From: Streptomyces sp. Root1304
GTDB taxonomy: Bacteria; Actinomycetota; Actinomycetes; Streptomycetales; Streptomycetaceae
Assembly: GCF_001426405.1 (NCBI RefSeq)
Contig: NZ_LMEP01000012.1
Coordinates: forward strand, 882,707 to 946,706
Direction: 5' to 3'
Length of the DNA: 64,000 nucleotides
This document shows positions 41,367-49,737 of the stretch, in pieces. A program made the translations under genes and the position numbers. Within the stretch, counting starts at the first letter, position 1, and each line of letters starts with the position of its first letter. The notes under the pieces were generated by a model. It did no database searches and was not told the DNA's origin. It was given only the letters and a program-made list of their open reading frames with translations.

Positions 41367-42431
41367 ATGAGCGCTGCGACCCCCGCTGGAGGACCTACGT
41401 CGGCGGGCCGCTCCTGGCCCGCCGTACTGGACGGTCTGCTGTCCGGCCGCGACCAGAGCGCCGAGGACACCGCCTGGGCGATGGACCGTATCCTGCGCGG
41501 CGAGGCGACCGACGCCCAGATCGCCGGATTCGTGGTCGCCCTGCGCGCCAAGGGCGAGACCGTCGAGGAGATCACCGGCCTCGTCCGCACGATGTACGAG
41601 CACGCCAACACGATCGACGTGCCCGGACCTTCCGTCGACATCGTCGGCACCGGCGGCGACGGCGCCAAGACCGTCAACATCTCCACCATGTCCGCGATCG
41701 TCGTCGCGGGCACCGGCGCCAAGGTCGTCAAGCACGGCAACCGGGCCGCGTCCTCCGCCTCCGGCGCCTCCGACGTCCTGGAGAAGCTCGGCGTCAACCT
41801 CAACCTGACCCCGAAGCGGGTCGTCGAGGTCGCCGAGGAGGCCGGGATCACCTTCTGCTTCGCGGTGAAGTTCCACCCGGCGCTGCGGCACGTGGCGACG
41901 GCCCGCAAGGAACTCGGCATCCGGACCGTCTTCAACTTCCTCGGCCCGCTCACCAACCCGGCCCGGGTGAAGGCACAGGCGACCGGTGTGGCCGACGCCC
42001 GGGTGGCCCCCATCGTCGCCGGGGTGCTGGCCGAGCGCGGTTCCTCCGCGCTCGTCTTCCGCGGCGACGACGGCCTCGACGAGTTGACCACCACGGCCAC
42101 CTCGCGGGTCTGGGTGGTCCGGGACGGCTCGGTGCGGGAGGAGGCCTTCGACCCCCGGGACGTCGGCATCGACCTCGTACCGGTGGAGGCCCTGCGCGGC
42201 GCCGACGCCTCGTACAACGCCGACGTCGCCCGTCGGCTGCTCGCCGGGGAGACCGGCCCGGTACGGGACGCGGTGCTGCTCAACTCGGCGGCGGCGCTGG
42301 CCGCGCTGGCGCCGGGGGAGGGCTCCCTCGCCGAGCAGATCCGCACCGGCATCGCGCGGGCCGCGGAGTCCATCGACTCCGGAGAGGCCCGCCGGGCCCT
42401 CGAACGATGGATCGCCGCCAGCAACGCCTAG
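41367..42431 (+). CDS. trpD: Anthranilate phosphoribosyltransferase
   Basis: Transfers phosphoribose from PRPP to anthranilate in tryptophan synthesis. 354 residues. Motifs: DIVGTGGDGAKTVNISTMSAIV (PRPP/Mg site), VKHGNRAASSASGASDVLEKLG and FNFLGPLTNPARVKAQ. ATG preceded by CCAGGAGCTGCC. TAGGGT at 41325-41330 is a probable -10. Not linked to other trp genes here; the qcrB-trpD neighbourhood also occurs in mycobacteria. Confidence 0.97.
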   Translation: MSAATPAGGPTSAGRSWPAVLDGLLSGRDQSAEDTAWAMDRILRGEATDAQIAGFVVALRAKGETVEEITGLVRTMYEHANTIDVPGPSVDIVGTGGDGAKTVNISTMSAIVVAGTGAKVVKHGNRAASSASGASDVLEKLGVNLNLTPKRVVEVAEEAGITFCFAVKFHPALRHVATARKELGIRTVFNFLGPLTNPARVKAQATGVADARVAPIVAGVLAERGSSALVFRGDDGLDELTTTATSRVWVVRDGSVREEAFDPRDVGIDLVPVEALRGADASYNADVARRLLAGETGPVRDAVLLNSAAALAALAPGEGSLAEQIRTGIARAAESIDSGEARRALERWIAASNA

Positions 42432-42446
42432 GTCGCGTCGCCGTAC

Positions 42447-42475
42447 GACCCCGGTCCAGCATGCGGACCGGGGTC
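42447..42475. terminator. Terminator after trpD abutting next promoter
   Basis: Stem gaccccggtcc / ggaccggggtc with a 7-nt loop. The next two bases begin the TTGCGG -35 of the riboswitch promoter. Confidence 0.8.
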
Positions 42476-42503
42476 TTGCGGTTCGTCGATCATGTGGCAG
42501 GAT
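42476..42503 (+). promoter_or_regulatory. Promoter of the SAM-IV riboswitch transcript
   Basis: TTGCGG (42476-42481) and CAGGAT (42498-42503) with a 16-nt spacer, a good match to Streptomyces HrdB promoters. The start would lie just at the riboswitch 5' end. Confidence 0.65.
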
Positions 42504-42509
42504 GCTCCG

Positions 42510-42630
42510 TAGGTCACGAGTGACAGCGTTTTGGCCCCGGCTTGCTGTCCGGCAACCCTCCGTCCGTGGCGGGGTGCCCCGGGTGATGACCAGGCCGTAG
42601 GCAGCGAGGTCTACGGCAAGCGCGGACCCC
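42510..42630 (+). promoter_or_regulatory. SAM-IV riboswitch
   Basis: The core elements of the actinobacterial SAM-IV class are present in order: ggtcacgagtgacagcg, ccccggcttgctgtccggc, aaccctccg, ggggtgccccgggtgatgacc (closing the first stem with ggtcac), the extra hairpin ccgtag...ctacgg and gcaagcgcgg for the pseudoknot. It would sense S-adenosylmethionine and repress the downstream class V aminotransferase gene. Expression-platform candidates follow: hairpin ggacccct/aggggtcc (42624-42648) and a T run at 42664-42668. Confidence 0.94.
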
Positions 42631-42671
42631 TCGACACACCAGGGGTCCTGGTCTCTCGAGGAGCTTTTTCC

Positions 42672-42692
42672 GTGAGCAAGCGAATGCGATAG
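42672..42692 (+). CDS. Candidate six-codon leader peptide MSKRMR
   Basis: GTG-AGC-AAG-CGA-ATG-CGA-TAG with GAGGAG 10 nt upstream, immediately after the riboswitch expression platform. A GGGCG/CGCCC hairpin overlaps its stop (42692-42706). It could be an attenuator reading frame or simply chance. Confidence 0.4.
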   Translation: MSKRMR

Positions 42693-42875
42693 GGCGAGTC
42701 CGCCCCTACTTCACCCTCGGATCATCGGATCAGGGTCACTTCCGCGTACCCGCGCATGCCGCCGTGTACCGCCATGCCCTCCCGTGCACCCCGAGGCATC
42801 ACCCGTACCCCGCCGTGTCCGGCCGCGTACGGGATCACCGAAGCCATTCAGCACCGCCCGCCGGGAGATACCGCC

Positions 42876-44300
42876 ATGTCCGCACGCCCTGACGCCGTCG
42901 CCACCGCCACCGTCGAGACCGTCGCCGCCACCGTCGAGTCCGCCGTCGCCGAGTCCGCCGACCCCTGCTGCGCCGCCCCGCTGCCCGTCCTCGGCCGGGA
43001 CGTCACCGTCCCGCTCGTCACCGGCGGCGAGGTGACCTACGCGGCGCTCGACTACGCGGCCAGCGCCCCCGCCCTCCAGCGGGTCTGGGACGACGTCGCC
43101 GCGTACGCCCCGTACTACGGCAGCGTCCACCGCGGCGCCGGCTACCTCTCCCAGCTCTCCACCGACCTCTTCGAGAACAGCCGCGTCACCGTCGCCGGGT
43201 TCCTCGACTGCCGCGCCGACGACCAGGTCGTCTTCACCCGCTCCACCACCGACTCGCTCAACCTGCTCGCCGCCGTGATCCCGGCCGGCTGCGAGGTCTT
43301 CGTCTTCGAGACCGAGCACCACGCCTCGCTGCTGCCCTGGCGCGACGCCCGCGTCACCTACCTCAACGCGCCCCGCACCCCCGCCCAGGCCGTCGAGACC
43401 CTGGAGCGCGCCCTCGCCGACCGCGACCCCTACGGCCCCGCCCTGGTCTGCGTCACCGGCGCCTCCAACGTCACCGGCGAGCTGTGGCCGGTGAGGGAAC
43501 TCGCCGCCGCCGCGCACGCCCACGGCGCCCGGATCGTGCTCGACGCCGCCCAGCTGGCACCCCACCACCCGGTCTCCGTCCAGGAACTCGACGTGGACTG
43601 GATCGCCTTCTCCGGACACAAGCTGTACGCGCCCTTCGGCTCCGGCGTCCTCGCCGGCCGCGCCGACTGGCTCCAGGACTCCGAGCCCTACCTCGCGGGC
43701 GGCGGCGCCTCCCGCAAGGTGGCGCGCCGTGCCGACGGTGGTGTGGACGTGGAGTGGCACACCACCGCGGCCCGGCACGAGGCCGGCTCCCCGAACGTCA
43801 TCGGCGTGTACTCCATCGCCTCCGCCTGCAAGGCGCTCACCGAGGCGGGCTTCGACGGGCTCGTCGCCCGTGAGCGGCACCTGATCGCCACCGTCCGCGA
43901 GGGCCTCGCCGAGGTCCCCGAGGTCAAGGTGCTCTCGCTGTTCGGCGACGACGCCCCCCGGGTCGGCGTCATCTCCTTCGTGGTGGACGGCTGGAACAGC
44001 TCCCACTTCGCCGCCGCGCTCTCCGCCGAGTACGGCATCGGTGTCCGCGACGGACTCTTCTGCGCCCACCCGCTGGTCCGCACCCTGCTCGGCAGCGACC
44101 CGCAGGACCCGGGCGAGTGCGGCGCCCCCGAGGCGGCGCCGGGCGAGCGGTCCCTCAACGCCATCCGGGTCAGCTTCGGCGCCGGTACGCCGGACGAGCA
44201 CGTGGAGCGGTTCGTCGGCGCCGTGAAGGCGCTCGTCCGCGACGGCGCGCAGTGGAAGTACCGCACCGAGGACGGCCGCTGCGTCCCCGACCGCGGCTGA
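42876..44300 (+). CDS. Class V aminotransferase / cysteine-desulfurase-like PLP enzyme
   Basis: 474 residues. Class V fold: YAASAPALQRVWDDVAAYAPYYGSVHRGAGYLSQ, FTRSTTDSLNLLA, VFETEHHASLLPW, CVTGASNVTGELWPV, LDAAQLAPHHPV and PLP-lysine FSGHKLYAPFGSGVL. A Cys pair near the N terminus (ADPCCAAP) and RVSFGAGTPDEHVERF at the end are notable. The upstream SAM-IV riboswitch ties it to methionine/sulfur metabolism, probably as a sulfur-mobilising or cysteine-cleaving enzyme, but the reaction is not certain. The ATG is chosen for its GGGAGA ribosome-binding site; an upstream frame to 42756 has none. Confidence 0.9.
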   Translation: MSARPDAVATATVETVAATVESAVAESADPCCAAPLPVLGRDVTVPLVTGGEVTYAALDYAASAPALQRVWDDVAAYAPYYGSVHRGAGYLSQLSTDLFENSRVTVAGFLDCRADDQVVFTRSTTDSLNLLAAVIPAGCEVFVFETEHHASLLPWRDARVTYLNAPRTPAQAVETLERALADRDPYGPALVCVTGASNVTGELWPVRELAAAAHAHGARIVLDAAQLAPHHPVSVQELDVDWIAFSGHKLYAPFGSGVLAGRADWLQDSEPYLAGGGASRKVARRADGGVDVEWHTTAARHEAGSPNVIGVYSIASACKALTEAGFDGLVARERHLIATVREGLAEVPEVKVLSLFGDDAPRVGVISFVVDGWNSSHFAAALSAEYGIGVRDGLFCAHPLVRTLLGSDPQDPGECGAPEAAPGERSLNAIRVSFGAGTPDEHVERFVGAVKALVRDGAQWKYRTEDGRCVPDRG

Positions 44301-44315
44301 GCGCTCACTCGTACG

Positions 44316-44353
44316 GGTGAAGGGGGCCTCCCGACCGGGAGGCCCCCTTCACC
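44316..44353. terminator. Convergent terminator
   Basis: Seventeen-bp perfect stem ggtgaagggggcctccc / gggaggcccccttcacc with a 4-nt loop. Confidence 0.85.
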
Positions 44354-44369
44354 GTGCCGCGTGCGGGTC

Positions 44370-44651
44370 TCAGGACTCCAGACCGATGGCGAAGGCCGCC
44401 TCCAGATCGTGCTGGGAGTACGTACGGAACGCGACGTGGGTGTCGGTCGCCTCCACGCCCGGGATCTTGCTGATGCTGCCCGGGATGACGTCCGCCAGGT
44501 CGTCGTGGCGGGGCACGCGGACCATCGCGATGAGGTCGTAGGTGCCGGTCACCGAGAAGACCTCGCTGACGCTGTCGAGCGCGGCGATCGACTCGGCGAT
44601 CTCGGGGATGCGGTCCACGCTGGTCTTGATGAGCACGATCGCGGTGATCAC
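44370..44651 (-). CDS. Stand-alone Lrp/AsnC ligand-binding (RAM) domain protein
   Basis: 93 residues: MITAIVLIKTSVDRIPEIAESIAALDSVSEVFSVTGTYDLIAMVRVP, a classic RAM/SAM fold without the N-terminal HTH of Lrp/AsnC regulators. It could bind an amino acid and modulate a partner. The GTG start has GGGAGAAAG upstream and overlaps the rhomboid gene stop as GTGA, so the two are translated together. Confidence 0.92.
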   Translation of the reverse strand: MITAIVLIKTSVDRIPEIAESIAALDSVSEVFSVTGTYDLIAMVRVPRHDDLADVIPGSISKIPGVEATDTHVAFRTYSQHDLEAAFAIGLES

Positions 44652-45382
44652 GGCTGGCTTTCTCCCTCGGTCGCCGCGGCTTGGGCTTTCACTCTATCCC
44701 CACCCCGGTGGCGCCCCCAGGCGTAGAGGAAGCCGACGCAGAAGCCGACGACATGGGCCAGATAGGCGACGCCCGGGCCCGCCCCCGCCGTCCGCGCGGC
44801 CAGCCACTGGAGCACGAACCAGAAGATCAGCACGATCCAGGCGGGGAAGCGCAGCGGCAGGAAGAAGAGGAAGGGGAAGAGGCTGGTGACCCGGGAGCGC
44901 GGGAAGAGGAAGAGGAAGGCCCCCAGTACCCCGGAGATCGCCCCCGACGCCCCCACGAGGGTCTGCTCGCTGTGCGCGTGCGCCACCGCGTACCCGAGCA
45001 GGGCGAGATAGCCGGTGCCCAGGTAGAAGAGGGCGAACTCGACCGGGCCCATGCGCTCCTCGGCCATCGCGCCGAAGACGTAGAGGAAGAGCATGTTCCC
45101 CAGCAGGTGGAGCCAGCTGCCGTGCACGAAGAGCGCGGTGAGCGGGGTGAGCAGGGCGCGGGGCTCGCCGCCCATCAGCTCGGCGGGGACGACGCCCCAG
45201 CGGCGGAAGTACGCGCCCTGCGCCGCGAGGAGCTGGTCCCCGGAGCCGTGCATCGGGTTCAGTCCCGAGATCGGGCTGATCACGAAGAACAGGCAGCAGG
45301 CGGCGATCAGTCCGTACGTCACCGTGGGCCCGCTGCGGGTGCCGCGCCAGGCACCGAGGGTCGTGCCTCGCCAGTCGATCAT
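44648..45382 (-). CDS. Rhomboid-family intramembrane serine protease
   Basis: 244 residues with six or seven helices. Active-site Ser in LVGASGAISGVLGAFLFLF; catalytic His in VAYLAHVVGFCVGFLYAWG. The L1/TM2 signature LTALFVHGSWLHLLGNMLFLYVFG is present. Rhomboids cleave transmembrane segments; the substrate is unknown. CATGAT lies 6 nt before the ATG, suggesting a leaderless transcript. Operon with the RAM-domain gene. Confidence 0.93.
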   Translation of the reverse strand: MIDWRGTTLGAWRGTRSGPTVTYGLIAACCLFFVISPISGLNPMHGSGDQLLAAQGAYFRRWGVVPAELMGGEPRALLTPLTALFVHGSWLHLLGNMLFLYVFGAMAEERMGPVEFALFYLGTGYLALLGYAVAHAHSEQTLVGASGAISGVLGAFLFLFPRSRVTSLFPFLFFLPLRFPAWIVLIFWFVLQWLAARTAGAGPGVAYLAHVVGFCVGFLYAWGRHRGGDRVKAQAAATEGESQP

Positions 45383-45541
45383 GGACAGATCATGGCGTAC
45401 CGGGGCCGAAGTGGACAGAGTGCCTCGCCGTGCCTCCGGGTACCGGCGAGGCCGTAGGGTTGCGGGCAGAACGACCGCAGTTCGACGGCGCACCGCGGCT
45501 CCCGCACCTGGTACCACCCAGACAGGAAGAAGGACGGCTCG

Positions 45542-45784
45542 ATGACGACGGTTCCCCTGCCGACCGCCGAGACCCGCTGGCGCTGCACGCTCTGCGGCAA
45601 CCTCACCCGCTTCGACGTGACGCGCTCCTCCAAGGTCGTCGAGTACGTCCATCTGGACCTCGCGGGCGATCCCACGGTCGAGGAGCGGCAGGTGGTCAGT
45701 GAGACCATCGAGTCGGTCCGCTGCCGCTGGTGCAACGCGGTGGACCAGATCGAACTGGTGGACAGGCCGGGCGCCGCCTCCTGA
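45542..45784 (+). CDS. Small zinc-ribbon protein
   Basis: 80 residues with two CxxC pairs: WRCTLCGN and VRCRWCNA, separated by about 40 residues, a treble-clef/zinc-ribbon arrangement. Function unknown. The ATG follows AGGAAGAAGGA. The NYN-domain protein starts 34 nt downstream, so the two may work together on RNA; this is inferred from proximity. Confidence 0.88.
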   Translation: MTTVPLPTAETRWRCTLCGNLTRFDVTRSSKVVEYVHLDLAGDPTVEERQVVSETIESVRCRWCNAVDQIELVDRPGAAS

Positions 45785-45817
45785 GGGACGGCGCGGACGA
45801 CATAGGGGTGACGGATC

Positions 45818-47182
45818 GTGGAGCAGCCCGCGCACGGTGGAGAGCCGGCCGGCGCGGCAGGTGACGCTGCCGAGACGCTCGACCACCCACTGCCGGAAGG
45901 CGTACGGCGGCGGGTCGTCGCGCTGGTCGCCGACGCCTTCGGCGGGCTGACCGTCGCGGAGCTGCCCGCACCCCTGAGGCAGTACGCCCGTTTCACCGCG
46001 AGCCGGCGGGCCAAGTTCGCCGGCAACGCGATGGCGGCGGCCCTGGAGAGCGACCCGCTGTTCCGGCAGCGGATCGGCGAACGGTTCAAGCAGGGCCAGC
46101 CCGAGCTGGCCGGCGCCGTGGAGACCGGCACCCCGCCCGCCGCCGCCGACCCCGTGGACGTGGCGGCCGCCGCCTATGTGCTGCGCCCGCCCGGCTGGGT
46201 CAAGCTGGTCGCCGCCGCGGGCGAGGAGGCCCAACGGGTCGACGCCGAGCGGGCCGACGAGGCCGGCCGGCGCGAGCTGGACCGGCTGCGCGAGGAGCTC
46301 GCCGCCGCCCGGGACCGCACCCGGACCGAGACCGAGCAGCTGCGGCACGACCTCGAAGCGGCCCGCAAGGAAGCGGAGTCGCTGCACCGCAAGCTGCGCA
46401 GCGCCCAGAGTGACGTGAAGCGCGGCGAGGCCGCGCTGCGCAAGGTCCAGGGCGAGATCGAGGCCGCGCGGGCCGAGTCGGCGGCCCAGGTGTCCTCCGC
46501 CGAGAGCGAGACCCGGCGTCTCAAGGCCCGGCTCGGCGAGGTGGAGGCGGCGCTCGAAGCCAGCCGCAGGACCGCCCGCGAGGGGCGTTCGGTGGAGGAC
46601 ATGCGGCTGCGGCTGCTCCTCGACACCGTGCTCGACGCGGCCCAGGGGCTGCGCCGCGAACTGGCGCTGCCGCCCGTCTCCGTGCACCCGGCCGACACCG
46701 TGGACGCGGTGGAGCCGGGGCGGATGTCCCCGAAGGACATCGCGGCGCGGGCGCTCTCCGAGACCGATCCGGCGCTGCTCGACCAGCTGCTCGCGCTGCC
46801 GCAGGCACATCTGGTCGTCGACGGCTACAACGTCACCAAGACCGGCTATCCGACCATGCCGCTGGAGAAGCAGCGGCTGCGGCTGCTCGGCAGCCTCTCG
46901 GCGCTGGCGGCCCGCTCGGGCGCCGAGGTCACCTGTGTCTTCGACGGCGCGGAGCTGGCCGCCCCGGTGCTGCTCGCGCCGCCGCGCGGGGTGCGGGTGC
47001 TGTTCTCCAAGCCGGGTGTGACGGCCGACGAGTTGATTCGTCAGCTGGTACGGGCGGAGCCGCCGGGCCGGCCGGTCGTGGTGGTCTCCACGGACCGCGA
47101 GGTCGCCGACGGAGTGGCGAAGGCGGGGGCGCGGCCCGTCGCGTCCGCCTTGTTGCTGAAGCGGCTTTCGCGGCTTCAGTGA
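45818..47182 (+). CDS. NYN-domain (YacP-like) putative ribonuclease with coiled coil
   Basis: 454 residues in three parts: an N-terminal helical domain (about 20-130), a long Glu/Arg/Ala coiled coil (135-255), and a C-terminal NYN/PIN-like domain (about 325-454) with acidic catalytic positions in HLVVDGYNVTKTGYP, VTCVFDGAE and VVVSTDREVADGV. YacP in Bacillus (Rae1) is a ribosome-associated endoribonuclease; here the coiled coil is an addition. GTG start. Probably operonic with the zinc-ribbon gene. Confidence 0.9.
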   Translation: MEQPAHGGEPAGAAGDAAETLDHPLPEGVRRRVVALVADAFGGLTVAELPAPLRQYARFTASRRAKFAGNAMAAALESDPLFRQRIGERFKQGQPELAGAVETGTPPAAADPVDVAAAAYVLRPPGWVKLVAAAGEEAQRVDAERADEAGRRELDRLREELAAARDRTRTETEQLRHDLEAARKEAESLHRKLRSAQSDVKRGEAALRKVQGEIEAARAESAAQVSSAESETRRLKARLGEVEAALEASRRTAREGRSVEDMRLRLLLDTVLDAAQGLRRELALPPVSVHPADTVDAVEPGRMSPKDIAARALSETDPALLDQLLALPQAHLVVDGYNVTKTGYPTMPLEKQRLRLLGSLSALAARSGAEVTCVFDGAELAAPVLLAPPRGVRVLFSKPGVTADELIRQLVRAEPPGRPVVVVSTDREVADGVAKAGARPVASALLLKRLSRLQ

Positions 47183-47439
47183 CGCATTGCAACTCCTGGG
47201 TCTTTTGACCGATTTCTGGATGGCGGACCGTCAAGTGCTCATCACTGCCCGTGTGATGCATGTAAATAATGTGGTGCGTGAGCGATATTTTTGCCGGTGG
47301 GATTTGAACTGATCACAACTTGGTCACTAGGGTCGGGCTTCGAACCTTCGCGCGGTTGATCACCCATCCGGGGTGGCGGCGGAGGAACCGCCTGCCCCTG
47401 ACCGGTTGGGCGGCTCTGAGGAAGAAGGAGCTCGCCTTC

Positions 47440-48477
47440 GTGGCGTCCCACCGTCGACTCAAGCAGCCGAGCCGAACCCGCGTGACCGTGCTCACCGTGA
47501 CCGCGGCCGCGGCCGTCGCGCTCACCGCCCAGTCCGGAGCCCAGGCGGCCCCCGCCAAGCCCAGCATCGACGAGGTCAAGTCCAAGGTCGACAAGCTGCA
47601 CCACGAGGCCGAGGAGGCCACGGAGCAGTACAACCTGGCCGACGAGCGCCGCGGCACGCTGCAGAAGGAGATCGGCAACCTCCAGGACAAGGTGGCCCGC
47701 GGTCAGCAGGAGCTCAACACCCTGCGGGACCAGATCGGTTCGGTCGCCAGCGCCCAGTACCGCTCCGGCGGCATCGACCCGGCGCTCCAGCTCTTCCTCT
47801 CCGCCGACCCGGACACCTACCTCGACAAGGCGTCCGCGATCGACCAGCTGAGCGCCCAGCAGGCCGACGTGCTCACCTCGATCCAGGCCAAGCAGCGGAC
47901 GCTCGCCCAGGAGCGGGCCGAGGCCACCACGAAGCTGGCCGACCTCGAGGACGTCCGCAAGACCCTCGGCGCGAAGAAGAAGAAGTTCCAGGGCAAGCTC
48001 GCCGAGGCGCGCCAGCTCCTCAACACCCTGACCGCGGCCGAGCGGGCCAAGATGGAGGAGAAGGAGCAGCGGGCCAGCCGCGCCGCCAGCGAGCGCGTGG
48101 ACCTGGGCAACGAGGCTCCCGCGAGCGGCTTCGGCGCCGCCGCGCTCTCCGCCGCCGCCACCCGCGTCGGCATGCCGTACGCCTCCGGCCACGAGGGCCC
48201 CTCCTCGTTCGACTGCTCGGGTCTGACCCAGTGGTCCTACCGCCAGGCCGGCGTCAGGCTCACCCGCACCACGTACACCCAGCAGAACGACGGCACGAAG
48301 ATCGGCCGCAGCCAGCTCAAGCCGGGCGACCTGGTCTTCTTCAACGGCCTCCAGCACGTCGGCCTGTACGCGGGCAACAACACGGTGCTGCACGCCCCCT
48401 ACTCGGGCGCCTACGTGCGCTACGAGTCGATGAACACCATGGGGTCCTTCCAGTTCGGCGTCCGCATCGCCGGCTGA
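47440..48477 (+). CDS. NlpC/P60 peptidoglycan endopeptidase (RipA-like), copy 1
   Basis: 345-residue secreted hydrolase. Signal peptide TVLTVTAAAAVALTAQSGAQA; N-terminal coiled coil (about 40-210, PF-like autoinhibitory region with SAQYRSGGIDPALQLFLSADPDTYLDKAS); C-terminal NlpC/P60 domain with catalytic Cys in SSFDCSGLTQWSYRQAG and His in GLQHVGLYAGN plus VLHAPYSG. Cleaves D-Glu-mDAP-type bonds in stem peptides. The GTG start has GAAGAAGGAG upstream; the longer frame to 47320 is rejected. Tandem paralogue follows at 48670. Confidence 0.93.
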   Translation: MASHRRLKQPSRTRVTVLTVTAAAAVALTAQSGAQAAPAKPSIDEVKSKVDKLHHEAEEATEQYNLADERRGTLQKEIGNLQDKVARGQQELNTLRDQIGSVASAQYRSGGIDPALQLFLSADPDTYLDKASAIDQLSAQQADVLTSIQAKQRTLAQERAEATTKLADLEDVRKTLGAKKKKFQGKLAEARQLLNTLTAAERAKMEEKEQRASRAASERVDLGNEAPASGFGAAALSAAATRVGMPYASGHEGPSSFDCSGLTQWSYRQAGVRLTRTTYTQQNDGTKIGRSQLKPGDLVFFNGLQHVGLYAGNNTVLHAPYSGAYVRYESMNTMGSFQFGVRIAG

Positions 48478-48669
48478 CCCCGCGACCCGCTGCGGTATGC
48501 CGCCCGAACGGGTGGTTCGCCGCGACACGCGCTGACCTGACGCCCCGCCGGTGACCTGTGATCTCCGGCGGGGCGTCACTTTGTGTGTCCATCGGCTTCG
48601 TTGGACGCGGAGTGATCAGCGGCTACTGTCTGCCGCGCCAGTCTGCGTCGAGCCGAACGGAGCGCGTTC

Positions 48670-49689
48670 GTGGCGTCCCACCGCCGACCCGCCAGGGTCA
48701 CCGTCCTCACCGCCGCCGCCGCGGCCACCGCGGCCGCCTCCCTCGGGGCCGTGCCCGCGAGCGCCGACCCCGGGGCCGGACCCGCGGCCGGCCGCGCCAC
48801 CGTGGACCGCCTCTTCGAAGAGGCCGAGAAGGCGACGGAGGGCTACAACCGGGCGGACGAGAAGGCGGACGCGCTGCGCAGGACCGTCTCGCAGGCCCAG
48901 GACGGCCTCGCCCGGGGGCAGGAACGCATCAACCGCATGCGGGGCGCGCTCGGTTCGGTCGCCGGCGCCCAGTACCGCTCCGGCGGCATCGACCCCGCCC
49001 TCGCCCTGCTGCTCTCCTCCGACCCGGACACCTACCTCGACCGGGCCTCGGCCCTCGACCGGGCCACCGTCCGGCAGAGCGCCGCACTCGGCGAACTCGT
49101 CCGGGAACAGCGCCGGCTGGACCAGAAGCGCGCCGAGGCCCGTACCGCCCTCGGTGAACTGGAGCGCAGCCGCGCCGAGGTCGCCCGCCACAAGCGCACC
49201 GTCGAGCGCAAGCTCGCCGAGGCCCGCCGGGTCCTCGCGAGCCTCACCGTCGAGGAGCGCGCCGACTACGACCGCTCCTCCCGCTCCGGCGCCCGCTCGG
49301 AGGCCGGGGAACTGCCGCCCCTGGCCGACCTCGGCCCCGCCTCCTCGCGCGCCGCGGCCGCGGTGATCGCCGCCCGCAGCGCGATCGGCAAGCCGTACGT
49401 GTGGGGCGCGACAGGACCCTCCGCCTTCGACTGCTCGGGCCTGATGGTCTGGTCGTACCGGCAGGCGGGGATCAGCCTGCCGCGCACCTCCTCGGCGCAG
49501 CGGAACGCGGGCCGGCACGTGCCGCTCTCGCAGGCGCAGCCCGGGGACCTCGTCACCTACCGCGGCGACGCCAGCCACGTCGCGATCTACGCGGGCAACG
49601 GGCAGGTCATCCACGCCCCCTACCCCGGCGCCCGGGTCCGCTACGACCCGGTGAACATGATGTCGCACGTCACCGTCACCCGGGTCTGA
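48670..49689 (+). CDS. NlpC/P60 peptidoglycan endopeptidase (RipA-like), copy 2
   Basis: 339 residues, tandem paralogue of the preceding gene with the same architecture: signal peptide (VTVLTAAAAATAAASLGAVPASA), coiled coil with VAGAQYRSGGIDPALALLLSSDPDTYLDRAS, and NlpC/P60 domain with SAFDCSGLMVWSYRQAG, ASHVAIYAGN and VIHAPYPG. The start codon contexts are nearly identical (gtggcgtcccaccg), showing an ancestral duplication. GTG start preceded by ACGGAGCG. Confident. Confidence 0.93.
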   Translation: MASHRRPARVTVLTAAAAATAAASLGAVPASADPGAGPAAGRATVDRLFEEAEKATEGYNRADEKADALRRTVSQAQDGLARGQERINRMRGALGSVAGAQYRSGGIDPALALLLSSDPDTYLDRASALDRATVRQSAALGELVREQRRLDQKRAEARTALGELERSRAEVARHKRTVERKLAEARRVLASLTVEERADYDRSSRSGARSEAGELPPLADLGPASSRAAAAVIAARSAIGKPYVWGATGPSAFDCSGLMVWSYRQAGISLPRTSSAQRNAGRHVPLSQAQPGDLVTYRGDASHVAIYAGNGQVIHAPYPGARVRYDPVNMMSHVTVTRV

Positions 49690-49737
49690 GCCGGTAGCGG
49701 GAGCGGGCCCCGCCCCTCCGACCGTACGATCGGAGGC

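Noticed and set aside
42756..42875. N-terminal extension of the class V aminotransferase
   Set aside because: The frame is open to 42756 but Pro/Arg-rich and without a ribosome-binding site, whereas ATG 42876 has GGGAGA at normal spacing.
47183..47439. c-di-AMP (ydaO) riboswitch upstream of the NlpC/P60 gene
   Set aside because: Such switches precede some Streptomyces wall hydrolases, but I could not find the conserved core motifs or the pseudo-symmetric junction here. A covariance-model scan would settle it.
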